NCBI RefSeq assembly: GCF_030142155.1
Contig: NZ_CP126247.1
Span: forward strand, 3,162,001 to 3,226,000
Origin: Arthrobacter sp. zg-Y820
GTDB lineage: Bacteria; Actinomycetota; Actinomycetes; Actinomycetales; Micrococcaceae
Length of the DNA stretch: 64,000 bases
Direction of reading: 5' to 3'
Made by a program: the position numbers and the translations under genes. This document shows positions 35,343 to 43,134 of this stretch, piece after piece. Numbering within the stretch: position 1 is the stretch's first letter; the number at the start of each line of letters is the position of its first letter. Below the pieces are notes generated by a model. That model did not search any database and was not told the origin of the DNA. It saw nothing but the letters and a program-made list of their open reading frames with translations.

Positions 35343-36125
35343 ATGAATGAACGTGAGATTGAATCAATTGCCGACGAACTGGTTGTGGCAGGTCGGACGC
35401 GCGTCCCGGTAAAGCGGCTCACCGCCCGGCACCCGGAGATGACCATCGAGGACTCCTACCGTGTCCAGAACCTCTGGCGCCAGCGATCCGAGGCCAGCGG
35501 GCGGCGCCTGGCCGGCCACAAAATTGGTCTGACGTCCAAGGCAATGCAGGCTGCCACCGGAATTACCGAACCGGATTACGGGATCATCTTTGAGGACATG
35601 GTCCTGGAGAACGGCAGCATCATTCGGTGGGACCAGTACACCCACCCGCGTGTGGAGGTCGAGCTCGCGTTTATGTTGAACGAGGACATCACAGGTCCGG
35701 GCGCCACGATCTTCGACGTACTGAGGGCCACCGAGTACGTTGTTCCTGCCCTGGAGATCCTGGACTCGAGGATTGAGATGGAAGGCCGCACCATTGTGGA
35801 CACCATCAGTGACAATGCCGCGATGGGTGCCATGGTCGTCGGTGGAAACCCCGTCCGGCCCCAGGATGTGGACCTGCGCTGGATTTCAGCGATCCTCTAC
35901 CGGAACCAGACTGTGGAGGAGACCGGCGTCGCCGCCGGAGTCCTGAACCACCCCGCCGCTGGCGTGTATTGGCTCGCCAATAAACTGGCCGCCCACGGAG
36001 ACGGCCTCAAGGCCGGCGAGATCGTTCTCGCCGGCTCCTTCACCCGCCCGCTCTGGGTATATCAGGGAGACACCATCTTCGCCGACTACGGAAAGCTGGG
36101 AACGATTACCTGCCGTTTTGAATAG
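35343..36125 (+). CDS. 2-Keto-4-pentenoate / 2-oxohept-4-ene-1,7-dioate hydratase (MhpD/HpaH family)
   Basis: 260-residue Mg2+-dependent hydratase. It shows [38 protein letters not shown] (metal-ligand glutamates), [16 protein letters not shown] and [20 protein letters not shown], which match HpaH especially well and MhpD less so. With an MhpC-type hydrolase upstream in the pathway the expected substrate is 2-hydroxypenta-2,4-dienoate. The ATG at 35343 follows AAGGAG. It is transcribed away from the rest of the cluster and ends 18 bases from the convergent ThDP-enzyme gene. The following aldolase and aldehyde dehydrogenase genes (MhpE, MhpF) are absent. Confidence 0.87.
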   Translation: MNEREIESIADELVVAGRTRVPVKRLTARHPEMTIEDSYRVQNLWRQRSEASGRRLAGHKIGLTSKAMQAATGITEPDYGIIFEDMVLENGSIIRWDQYTHPRVEVELAFMLNEDITGPGATIFDVLRATEYVVPALEILDSRIEMEGRTIVDTISDNAAMGAMVVGGNPVRPQDVDLRWISAILYRNQTVEETGVAAGVLNHPAAGVYWLANKLAAHGDGLKAGEIVLAGSFTRPLWVYQGDTIFADYGKLGTITCRFE

Positions 36126-36143
36126 AGTCCGCGGTCCCCTTCC

Positions 36144-37859
36144 TCAGTAGGCCCGAACCCGCTGCTCCACAACAAGGTGGATGAGCGCGAAGGTCTTGTC
36201 CTCATCGATGGCCCGGAGCGCAGCTTCAACAGCGGCGGGCACGTCCGCGTCGCGCTCCACCTTGATGCCGAAGCCGCCAAAGGCCTGGGCCATCAGTGCG
36301 AACTCGGGGTTTTTCAGCTGGGTGCCGGAGACCCGGTCCGGATAGTGGCGTTCCTGGTGGGTGCGGATGGTGCCGTATTCCTGGTTGTCCATCACGATCA
36401 CCAGCGGGGTGGCCCCGTACTGGGCGGCGGTGGCCAGCTCCTGGCCGTTCATCAGGAACTCGCCGTCGCCGGCAATCGTCACCACGCGCCGGCCCGGATA
36501 GGTCAGGGAGGCCGCGACCGCCGACGGCACGGAGTAGCCCATTGACCCGTTGCGGGCGCTGAGCATGGAGGCGTACCGCTTGGTCGGGAAGTACCGGTGG
36601 GCCCAGTTGGTGTGCTCGCCCGCGCCCAGAGTGACCACGGCGTCGTCTGGCAGGGTGGGCACCAGGTGCGCCATCAGCGTGTCCATCCGCGCCTGTCCGG
36701 TGCCGGGGGCGGCCGGCGGCAGGGCGGCGAAGGCCTCCTGTTCGCCGCGCATGCGGGCGGTCCAGGCCTTCCACTCCTCCTTGACCGGCAGGTCCATCAG
36801 CACCAGGTCACGGATAAAGACGTCCGGCTTGGCGACGATCTGATAGGAGACGGGGCCGGACCGGCCGCGCAGCGAGGGATCGATCGAGACCAGGAAGTTC
36901 TTCTTCGCCCAGTCCTGCCGGACCACAAAGCCGTCGGTAAGCACGTCGCCGGGCACGGTGCCGACAAAGACCAGCAGATCGGTCTCCTCGAGCAGGTCGT
37001 AGGTGGGCTTCGGCCGGCCGTAGCCGATTGGCCCGACGTAGGAGGGCGAGTCGAAGGGCACGGTGCCCTCGCAGCGCCACTCCGCGGCGGCGGGCAGGTG
37101 GTGTTCCTCCAGCCACCGGGTCAGGGCATCCGCCCCTTCCTGCGTCCAGTCATTGCCGCCGGTCACGAACAGCGGCTTCTCCGCGTCCTTCAGCGCTGCC
37201 TTCAGCGCCTTCCAGTCCGTCACGGTCATGCCGCCGGGGGCGACGGGAATCGGCGGATGCAGGACGGCGCTGATTTCCTGCCGGATGATGTCCTCGGGAA
37301 GGCCGACGACGACGGGGCCCGGCCGGCCGCTCATCGCGGCGAAGATCGCTTCGGCCACAATTTCGGACGCCCGCTCGGGGTGGTCCAGCACCATCACGCG
37401 CTTGGCTCCGGTATCGAACCAGGCCTTGATGTCGAACTCCTGGAACGCCTCGCGGTCCCGGTGCTCAAACGGAATCAGTCCGACAAAGAGCACCATCGGT
37501 GTGGAGTCCTGCCAGGCCGTGTGCAGGCCAACGTGGGCATTGGCGGCGCCCGGTCCACGGGTGACCATGGCGATCCCCGGCAGCTGCTGCATCTTGCCGG
37601 CGGCCTCTGCCATGTAGGCGGCCCCGCCCTCGTGCCGGCACACGATGGTTTCAATCGGCGAGTCGGCCAGGCCGTCCAGCACGTCCAGGAAGCTCTCGCC
37701 GGGCACCACATAGGTCCGCTCCACCCCATGGGCGGCCAGCGAATCGACAATCACGTGGCCCGCCGACTTTGTTGCCGGGGCATCGGTTGCTCCCGCCGTG
37801 GAGGGAGCTGGCACGCGGGAAATGGAGGATGCCTGAGGCAGCCCTGACGTCGTTGTCAT
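36144..37859 (-). CDS. Thiamine-diphosphate enzyme, acetolactate-synthase-like
   Basis: 571-residue ThDP enzyme with the three-domain layout of acetolactate synthases and related decarboxylases. Catalytic glutamate in CRHEGGAAYMAEAAGKM, the Mg/ThDP motif from GDGEFLMNGQELATAAQYG to DNQEYG, and a PGPVVVGLPEDI linker. No small regulatory subunit gene is adjacent, so it is probably not the biosynthetic enzyme. I use the ATG at 37859 (GAAAGTGA upstream) rather than the one at 37886. Local GC is about 70 percent, so it belongs to the host backbone, not to the catabolic block. Substrate unknown. Confidence 0.8.
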   Translation of the reverse strand: MTTTSGLPQASSISRVPAPSTAGATDAPATKSAGHVIVDSLAAHGVERTYVVPGESFLDVLDGLADSPIETIVCRHEGGAAYMAEAAGKMQQLPGIAMVTRGPGAANAHVGLHTAWQDSTPMVLFVGLIPFEHRDREAFQEFDIKAWFDTGAKRVMVLDHPERASEIVAEAIFAAMSGRPGPVVVGLPEDIIRQEISAVLHPPIPVAPGGMTVTDWKALKAALKDAEKPLFVTGGNDWTQEGADALTRWLEEHHLPAAAEWRCEGTVPFDSPSYVGPIGYGRPKPTYDLLEETDLLVFVGTVPGDVLTDGFVVRQDWAKKNFLVSIDPSLRGRSGPVSYQIVAKPDVFIRDLVLMDLPVKEEWKAWTARMRGEQEAFAALPPAAPGTGQARMDTLMAHLVPTLPDDAVVTLGAGEHTNWAHRYFPTKRYASMLSARNGSMGYSVPSAVAASLTYPGRRVVTIAGDGEFLMNGQELATAAQYGATPLVIVMDNQEYGTIRTHQERHYPDRVSGTQLKNPEFALMAQAFGGFGIKVERDADVPAAVEAALRAIDEDKTFALIHLVVEQRVRAY

Positions 37860-38008
37860 CAATTCACTTTCGTTGCTCGGATACATCGGTTTTTAGCCGT
37901 CATGCTGTCAACGACTGGTCTGAATCCCCCAGCGAAGCGCTTGCTTGGTCCTGAGGTGGGATCATAATACCCGCACTTGGGAAGTGTTACGACGGCCGAG
38001 TCCGCGCG

Positions 38009-39439
38009 CTAAACGCCCTCGGTTGCTTCCAAGCGGCCCGATCCGACGGCAGCGGCGAAATCCTGGTAGTCCCGGTCGTTCTGATCGGCATAGCGCTCGG
38101 AGAAATCGGTGATTGAAAGGTCGAACTTGTCGCTCTTGCCGAGGTAGGCGGCAATCGCAACCGGGTCGCCCGATCGGGCGTGCGCCCGCGCCAGGGTCCA
38201 GCCGCAGGCCTGGGCATAAAACGTCAGGCCGGCCGGACGCATCGCTTCCACAACGGGGGACCCCTTCATGTCCCGCAGCTGACGCCAGTACAGGAACCGG
38301 TTGTCCTGCACGCCCTTGGTCCACCCCAGGAAGATGTCGCTTGCCGCCTGCATCATCCGCTGCCCCTGCACAACGCGCTCGCCTGGCTGCCTGCACCTGC
38401 TCTTGGGCAAGTGATCCTCGAGCACTGACCTCCTGGCCTCCTTGATCTGGAGGAACAGGGGATCTTGTTGATCGCGGCCCTGGAGCAACACGATGAACGC
38501 CCGGGTTCCGACGCTGCCGACACCCACGACCTTGCGGGCGGCGTCGATGACTTCGAAGCGCTCGAGCAGGTCACGCCGATCAGCCTGCAATGTGGCCCGG
38601 TAGGACCGGAACTGCTCACGAAGCGCTTGCTGAACCTCATCACCGGACATGCCGTACGCGTCTTCCAGATCCCGGAGGGGAATGACGATAGGCGGCTGGC
38701 TGACGATCCGGTATTTCCCGTCCACCCGCTCGGCGAGCTTGGAGAGTGCCTGCAGGCTGTCCCGGGTGCGGGCCTTAGCGGCAGCCTTCCGCACCGCCTT
38801 TTCAATGCTCCGGGATTCCTTCGAGTCCTTGCCCTTCTGGGAGGACATGCCCGTCTGCAGAGTTTCCAGCAACTCCTCGGACAGCCGGGCGTACCAGATG
38901 TCCAGGGTGCGCATCTGCGAGAATTCGGTCATCGCTTCGCGGTAGGCCCTAACCGCCGTGAGAGTCGCCTCCCGCGTTTCCTTTTCGGTGAACTCGTTGT
39001 TCCGGGCCGCGATCGTGAAGCTTGCCGACATCCGCTTGACGTCATACTCGAACGGCCCCGGAAGGGTTTCGTCGAAATCGTTCAGGCCGAACAGCAGGTT
39101 TCGCTCCGGCGAGGCAAACAGTCCGAAGTTGGACAGGTGGGCGTCTCCGCACAACTGGACGCGCAGCCCCGCCCGCGGCGTGTCCTTCAGGTCTGCGGCC
39201 ATAATCTTTGCCGCGCCCCGGTAGAACGTGAACGGGGAGGCCAGCATCCGGCCGTGCCGCACCGGCACGAGATCCTGATCCCGGGTGAGGTTCTGTTCCT
39301 CCAGGAGCGCGACCGGATCGGGCCGGTCGGGGGCGGGCTTCCAACCGGCGTGGCTGGAGCGGGGCGTCTTTTCCCGGCTTCCCCTGCCCTTTGCAACCCG
39401 TTCCTCCACGGTAGGGTGCTCGATTTTCTTCACGGCCAT
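38009..39439 (-). CDS. DUF2252 family protein
   Basis: 476-residue cytosolic protein of the DUF2252 family, which has a kinase-like fold. Family marks: MLASPFTFYRGAA, QLCGDAHLSNFGLF, LFGLNDFDETLPGPFEYDVKRM, VGVGSVGTRAFIVLL and YAQACGWTLARAHARSGD. GDAHLSN and NDFDE correspond in shape to catalytic and metal loops of aminoglycoside-kinase-like enzymes, but no activity is established. I chose the ATG at 39439, where the conserved N-terminus begins and GGGAG lies upstream. Stands alone on the minus strand between the ThDP enzyme and a dehydrogenase remnant. Confidence 0.88.
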   Translation of the reverse strand: MAVKKIEHPTVEERVAKGRGSREKTPRSSHAGWKPAPDRPDPVALLEEQNLTRDQDLVPVRHGRMLASPFTFYRGAAKIMAADLKDTPRAGLRVQLCGDAHLSNFGLFASPERNLLFGLNDFDETLPGPFEYDVKRMSASFTIAARNNEFTEKETREATLTAVRAYREAMTEFSQMRTLDIWYARLSEELLETLQTGMSSQKGKDSKESRSIEKAVRKAAAKARTRDSLQALSKLAERVDGKYRIVSQPPIVIPLRDLEDAYGMSGDEVQQALREQFRSYRATLQADRRDLLERFEVIDAARKVVGVGSVGTRAFIVLLQGRDQQDPLFLQIKEARRSVLEDHLPKSRCRQPGERVVQGQRMMQAASDIFLGWTKGVQDNRFLYWRQLRDMKGSPVVEAMRPAGLTFYAQACGWTLARAHARSGDPVAIAAYLGKSDKFDLSITDFSERYADQNDRDYQDFAAAVGSGRLEATEGV

Positions 39440-39532
39440 GATCGGCGATCTCCCTTTATCGTCAGGAACCCGTCCGATTGGACAGTGCGATTGTGGTCTC
39501 GCCACGGCCAGCCGTCAACGTCCCGCCCGGAA

Positions 39533-39736
39533 TTAGCCCGTCCCGCCGCGGAGATGGCCGGCATAGTCCGGCATCCCCCGCAGGTGGGTCCCGCCGTCGA
39601 CCAGGAGATCGGTGCAGGTAATCCAGCCGGCGTAATCGGAGGCCTGAAAGACCACCGCCTTGGCGATGTCGGACGGTTCACCCATCCGGTTGATCGCAAA
39701 GCTGCGGTGAAATGCCTCGGTCAGGGCGCCTCTCAC
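39533..39736 (-). pseudogene. Short-chain dehydrogenase, C-terminal remnant
   Basis: The last about 65 residues of an SDR oxidoreductase remain: FAINRMGEPSDIAKAVVFQA and ASDYAGWITCTDLLVDGGTH, the typical tail after the active site. The Rossmann N-terminus and the YxxxK active site are missing, and the sequence upstream of 39736 turns abruptly into lower-GC DNA. This is a truncated gene at a junction, not an expressed enzyme. Confidence 0.75.
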
Positions 39737-39890
39737 GGAAACATACCGAATTAAGTTGGCAAACTCTCAGCGGATAATGATTAAGCAACAAACGGGCAGC
39801 AGCCTTCTCAGCCCGTTCCGACTTGACCGCAAGGAAGCTTCATTGAATTACACGGACAACTCCCCTCCAGCGCCCCCGCAGGAATTGACG

Positions 39891-40301
39891 ATGACTCAGC
39901 CGGAGGTTCCGCGCAAATCCGGTAAAAGGACAGCTGCCGCTAAATTCGGAGCCGTCGCACTTGTTGCGTTGGTGGCAGGCGCGGCAATCGGCTACGGTGG
40001 CACGCCTGAACCTGAGATTGTGACGCGCACAGTTACCGAAACCGTTCAGGCGATGCCCGCACCCTGCCAGAACGCTTACCTCGCTGCCGAAGAGGCATTC
40101 CTTAGCTACGACGCGGAAGGACCTATAACCCAGGAGGCTCTCCAAGCGGCAGTAATGCGCAACGTTACAGAAATTGAATTATTGACAACGAAGATTTCCC
40201 TCGCCAAAGGCAAAACCCAGGAGGACCTGACGACCTATCTCACTGCGAAGATGCGGTGTGAGGAGCAAACGGGACTGAGTCTGCCGGCTGCCACCCCCTA
40301 G
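39891..40301 (+). CDS. Small membrane-anchored protein of unknown function
   Basis: 136 residues. After a basic start (MTQPEVPRKSGKRTAAAKF) comes one hydrophobic helix (about residues 20-37), then a predicted extracytoplasmic part with two cysteines (CQNAYLAAEEAFL and MRCEEQTG) that may form a disulfide. I do not recognise the family. AGGA lies seven bases before the ATG at 39891; a TTG at 39843 preceded by AAGGAAG is an alternative start giving 152 residues. GC is low (about 55 percent over the first lines), in line with the neighbouring EcsC gene and unlike the flanks. Confidence 0.55.
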   Translation: MTQPEVPRKSGKRTAAAKFGAVALVALVAGAAIGYGGTPEPEIVTRTVTETVQAMPAPCQNAYLAAEEAFLSYDAEGPITQEALQAAVMRNVTEIELLTTKISLAKGKTQEDLTTYLTAKMRCEEQTGLSLPAATP

Positions 40302-40444
40302 CCATGTTTGCAGAATGGGAAACACGGTCCTTCCCACGTCGTAGGCGTCGGCACTAGAACACCCTGCTAACAGCCTTGGCGTTATCCAGTAGACGGGCTG
40401 GTAGCGTCATGGTTCACCAGCCAAAAAGTGAAAACGGAGCTTGA

Positions 40445-41458
40445 ATGAGCATTTACACCGCCCCGCTTCTCGACGGGCCAGCCCTGATGAGCACGTACGA
40501 GGGACAGGTGTGGGAGGCACTCAACAAGCACTGGCAGCGTCGCAACAACCGCCGCGGCCTGCCAAACTGGGCGAGCACCGCTCTCAACCGCAGCGGTGAG
40601 ATAGCGGGCAACGCCGCGAACCGAGTTTCGGACGCCGTGCCAGAGGCAGTCATGAACCCTATCCGTCGCGCAGGCGAAGCCGTCGCCATCAAGTCCGTGC
40701 GACCGGCGGTTGAAGGGGCTACAGCGCTTCTGGAACTGGTGAACGACTGGGCCCTTGAGCTTAACGACCCGAAGAGCGTCGAGAAGCTCGCTCGCAAGCG
40801 GGGCCTCAACATCGGGATATTCAGCGAACTGCAACAGCAAGACCTCAAGGTTTGCGATCGACTGCTGACCTTGAACGCCCTTAGGTGGCGAACCGCTGGC
40901 GCGTTCGAGGGCGGCATCATGGGCCTGCTCGCTATGGTCCCAGTCGCCGGGATACCCGTGGCGATGACGGCGGACATCCTCGTCATCCAGGTTCTGAGCT
41001 CGTCGATCGCATCGCGCATCGCGTACTCCTACGGCTACGACGCGAAGGACCCTGCTGAGCAGATCTTCATTCAGCGCCTGGTAAACCGATCCTTCATGGC
41101 GCAGGCGGCTAAAGCCGAGCCGCTGCGTCATGCTGCACGGGCTGCAGACGCGGTCAAGGGACGCGTCAAATGGTCGCAGAAACTCCGCCAGGACCACCGT
41201 CTTTTGGCCGCCCTCGAGAAGTTAATACAGCAGCTGGGGCCGGCCGGTGCCAGAGTGCCAGTTCAGAACGTCGCCAAAGTTGTCCCGCTCGTAGGCGTCC
41301 TCATCGGCGCTGGTATGAATTCTGCGATCCTCGGCAACGTGGCTTCCGACGCCCAACGGTATTGCCAGACCAGATTCCTGTGCGACAAATATGGGTTGCC
41401 GTTGCCGGCGGCGCTGGCGATCGATCCGGAGGACGAAATCCAAACTGGTGCTTTGTAA
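40445..41458 (+). CDS. EcsC family protein
   Basis: 337-residue protein of the EcsC family, named after a protein encoded beside an ABC transporter in Bacillus subtilis; molecular role unknown. Visible features are an amphipathic N-terminal half, a hydrophobic stretch with GGIMGLLAMVPVAGIPVAMTADI (hydrophobic helix about residues 160-180), and near the C-terminus KVVPLVGVLIGAGMNSAILG followed by ARRYC-like DAQRYCQTRF, typical of the family. It stands alone, without an ABC gene, in a lower-GC stretch bounded by a dehydrogenase remnant on the left and a gene-free spacer on the right. ATG at 40445 follows a GGAGC site. Confidence 0.82.
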   Translation: MSIYTAPLLDGPALMSTYEGQVWEALNKHWQRRNNRRGLPNWASTALNRSGEIAGNAANRVSDAVPEAVMNPIRRAGEAVAIKSVRPAVEGATALLELVNDWALELNDPKSVEKLARKRGLNIGIFSELQQQDLKVCDRLLTLNALRWRTAGAFEGGIMGLLAMVPVAGIPVAMTADILVIQVLSSSIASRIAYSYGYDAKDPAEQIFIQRLVNRSFMAQAAKAEPLRHAARAADAVKGRVKWSQKLRQDHRLLAALEKLIQQLGPAGARVPVQNVAKVVPLVGVLIGAGMNSAILGNVASDAQRYCQTRFLCDKYGLPLPAALAIDPEDEIQTGAL

Positions 41459-41761
41459 GTAACGGCTTTCGATCAGCCTCTGAGCTTCTCCACTTGCAGG
41501 CGACCTGCCCTCCGGTGAACATATGCGCCCGAAACCGCGACCTGCGATCAGCTGACGAAGAGACCTGGTGCCAACATTTTGTTATCCGGTCTCCAGTTAG
41601 AACACCCTGACAAAAAGTGGCGCACTTTATCGTGTGCATTTGTGGTCGATTGCGAACAAAAGGCTCCTGAAGGCATGTCCTTTCTCATTTGCCGCGGTGT
41701 GCCGTTTGGTCGCTCAACGGGTAATCCGCGCGCTGCAGTGGCTCCGCCATGGGGGGCCGGC
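41459..41761. other. Gene-free spacer after the EcsC gene
   Basis: About 300 lower-GC bases with no credible gene, RNA or hairpin. The word tagaacaccctg at 41598-41609 repeats one at 40355-40366, so the EcsC gene is bracketed by 12-base direct repeats. This may be chance. Confidence 0.4.
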
Positions 41762-42583
41762 TCAGCCCGACGGCGTGAACTGGCTGGCCGTGAACTCCGC
41801 ACCCTGCGGGTCGCGGATCAATGCGGTCCGTGACCACTGCTCATCGCTCTGGCGCAGGACGCTGGCGCCGATCCGCTCCGCGAGAGCAGCCGTCTGGTCG
41901 CGGTCCGCCACGGCGAAGGTGACATGCCAGTGCGGCTGGTCGTTGGGGGCGGCATCCACGTACCAGGCGATCGCGTCCTCAAATCCGGGAGGGACAAAGA
42001 TCTCCGCTTGCCGCGCCCGGATGCCGGGATCGACCGTCGCCTCAAGATGGTCGCCGTAGCCGGACCGGCGGATCAGCCATCCGTAACCGAGGTCGTCGGC
42101 CTGCCAGTCGAACGCTTCCCGGTAAAACCCACTGGCCGCACCGATGTCGGCAGTATGCAGATCGCTGAAATTCCACGCCCCGGGCACGTTCACCGCTTGG
42201 GCCCCCAACCGGCGTCGGGCCTGCCAGAGGCGGAACTCGGCGCCCTCCGGATCCGCCAGCGCGGCGGCACGGCCGCCCTCCCCCGCATCGGCCGGCCCGG
42301 ATCTCACCGTGGCGCCCGCGGACTCCAGCCGCCCCGCTGCGGCATCGGCGTCGTCGACGGCAACATAGGTGTTCCACACGGCGGCAGGTTCATCGCTGCC
42401 GGCCAGCCCGCCGACATCCGCGCCATCGAGCTTGGCTATCAGGTAACGGCCCTGCGCATCCGGCGGCATGGCGTCCTCGAATTCCCAGCCGAAGAGTTCG
42501 CCGTAGAAGTCAGCGGCTGCGTCGACGTCGGGCTGCTCGGTGTCGATCCAACTCGGCACGCCCTCGGGATAGGTCCTCTGCAT
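41762..42583 (-). CDS. VOC (glyoxalase/bleomycin-resistance fold) protein, two domains
   Basis: 273-residue cytosolic protein with two vicinal-oxygen-chelate domains. The first (residues about 8-120) has VPSWIDTEQPDVDAAADFYGELFGWEF and DPEGAEFRLWQ; the second (about 135-270) has WNFSDLHTADIGAASGFYREAFDW and RDPQGAEFTASQF. This duplicated form is common in actinobacteria and includes hydroxylases and unknown metal enzymes; several usual metal ligands are not obvious, so catalytic activity is uncertain. AAAGGAG lies before the ATG at 42583. Confidence 0.83.
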   Translation of the reverse strand: MQRTYPEGVPSWIDTEQPDVDAAADFYGELFGWEFEDAMPPDAQGRYLIAKLDGADVGGLAGSDEPAAVWNTYVAVDDADAAAGRLESAGATVRSGPADAGEGGRAAALADPEGAEFRLWQARRRLGAQAVNVPGAWNFSDLHTADIGAASGFYREAFDWQADDLGYGWLIRRSGYGDHLEATVDPGIRARQAEIFVPPGFEDAIAWYVDAAPNDQPHWHVTFAVADRDQTAALAERIGASVLRQSDEQWSRTALIRDPQGAEFTASQFTPSG

Positions 42584-42649
42584 CGTGGCTCCTTTCCACC
42601 GCTACAGGTTAGTAGTGGCAGCCACCGACGGGTACCCCGGGGCGTCCTG

Positions 42650-43021
42650 TCACGGCCGGCGGAGCGTTTTCCGCGCGGGTTGCGGGCCGGTGAGCTGATC
42701 ACGCAGTTCCTGGAGCGCCGCGACGCGTAGGGCGAGGTCGGCAGGTCCCGCCTCCACCCACTCCTCGAGCCCGGCTCGTTGGTCGATCGCAGCAAGCGCT
42801 GAAGCCTTCACCGCGTCGTCCGGCCGGCCCACCTGGTACTGCGCCGCGGCCAGCGCTATCCACAGCTCCGCCGGACTGTCCTCCCGGAGGTAGGCAAACG
42901 ACTCGATGACACGACGGGTCGCTTCCGCATCCGGAACCTGGTCCTCAAGAAGTTCGCGGTATTCCCCGCGAATGTCAGCAGCAGTATCGTTGGCAAAAAT
43001 TCCGTGTCCCCATGCACCCAT
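42650..43021 (-). CDS. DUF4259 domain protein
   Basis: 123-residue cytosolic protein opening with MGAWGHGIFANDTAADI, the clear signature of the DUF4259 family, followed by helices such as ELWIALAAAQYQVGRPDD. The family has no known function. AATACT lies exactly six bases before the ATG and no ribosome site is seen, so its mRNA may be leaderless. Confidence 0.85.
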   Translation of the reverse strand: MGAWGHGIFANDTAADIRGEYRELLEDQVPDAEATRRVIESFAYLREDSPAELWIALAAAQYQVGRPDDAVKASALAAIDQRAGLEEWVEAGPADLALRVAALQELRDQLTGPQPARKTLRRP

Positions 43022-43085
43022 CCGGCGAGTATTTCAGACGCAGGAGAGGTATTCCCTGACCGGCGCACGGCTGCTTAAACAGCGA

Positions 43086-43111
43086 AAGCGGGAACCCGAG
43101 GGTTCCCGCTT
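43086..43111 (-). terminator. Hairpin after the BCCT transporter gene
   Basis: 11-bp stem (aagcgggaacc at 43086-43096 and complement at 43101-43111) with a four-base loop, lying 24 bases past the minus-strand stop at 43135 and followed on that strand by TCGCTGTTT. Confidence 0.7.
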
Positions 43112-43134
43112 CCGCTTTCAGTTAGGAAAGAGCG

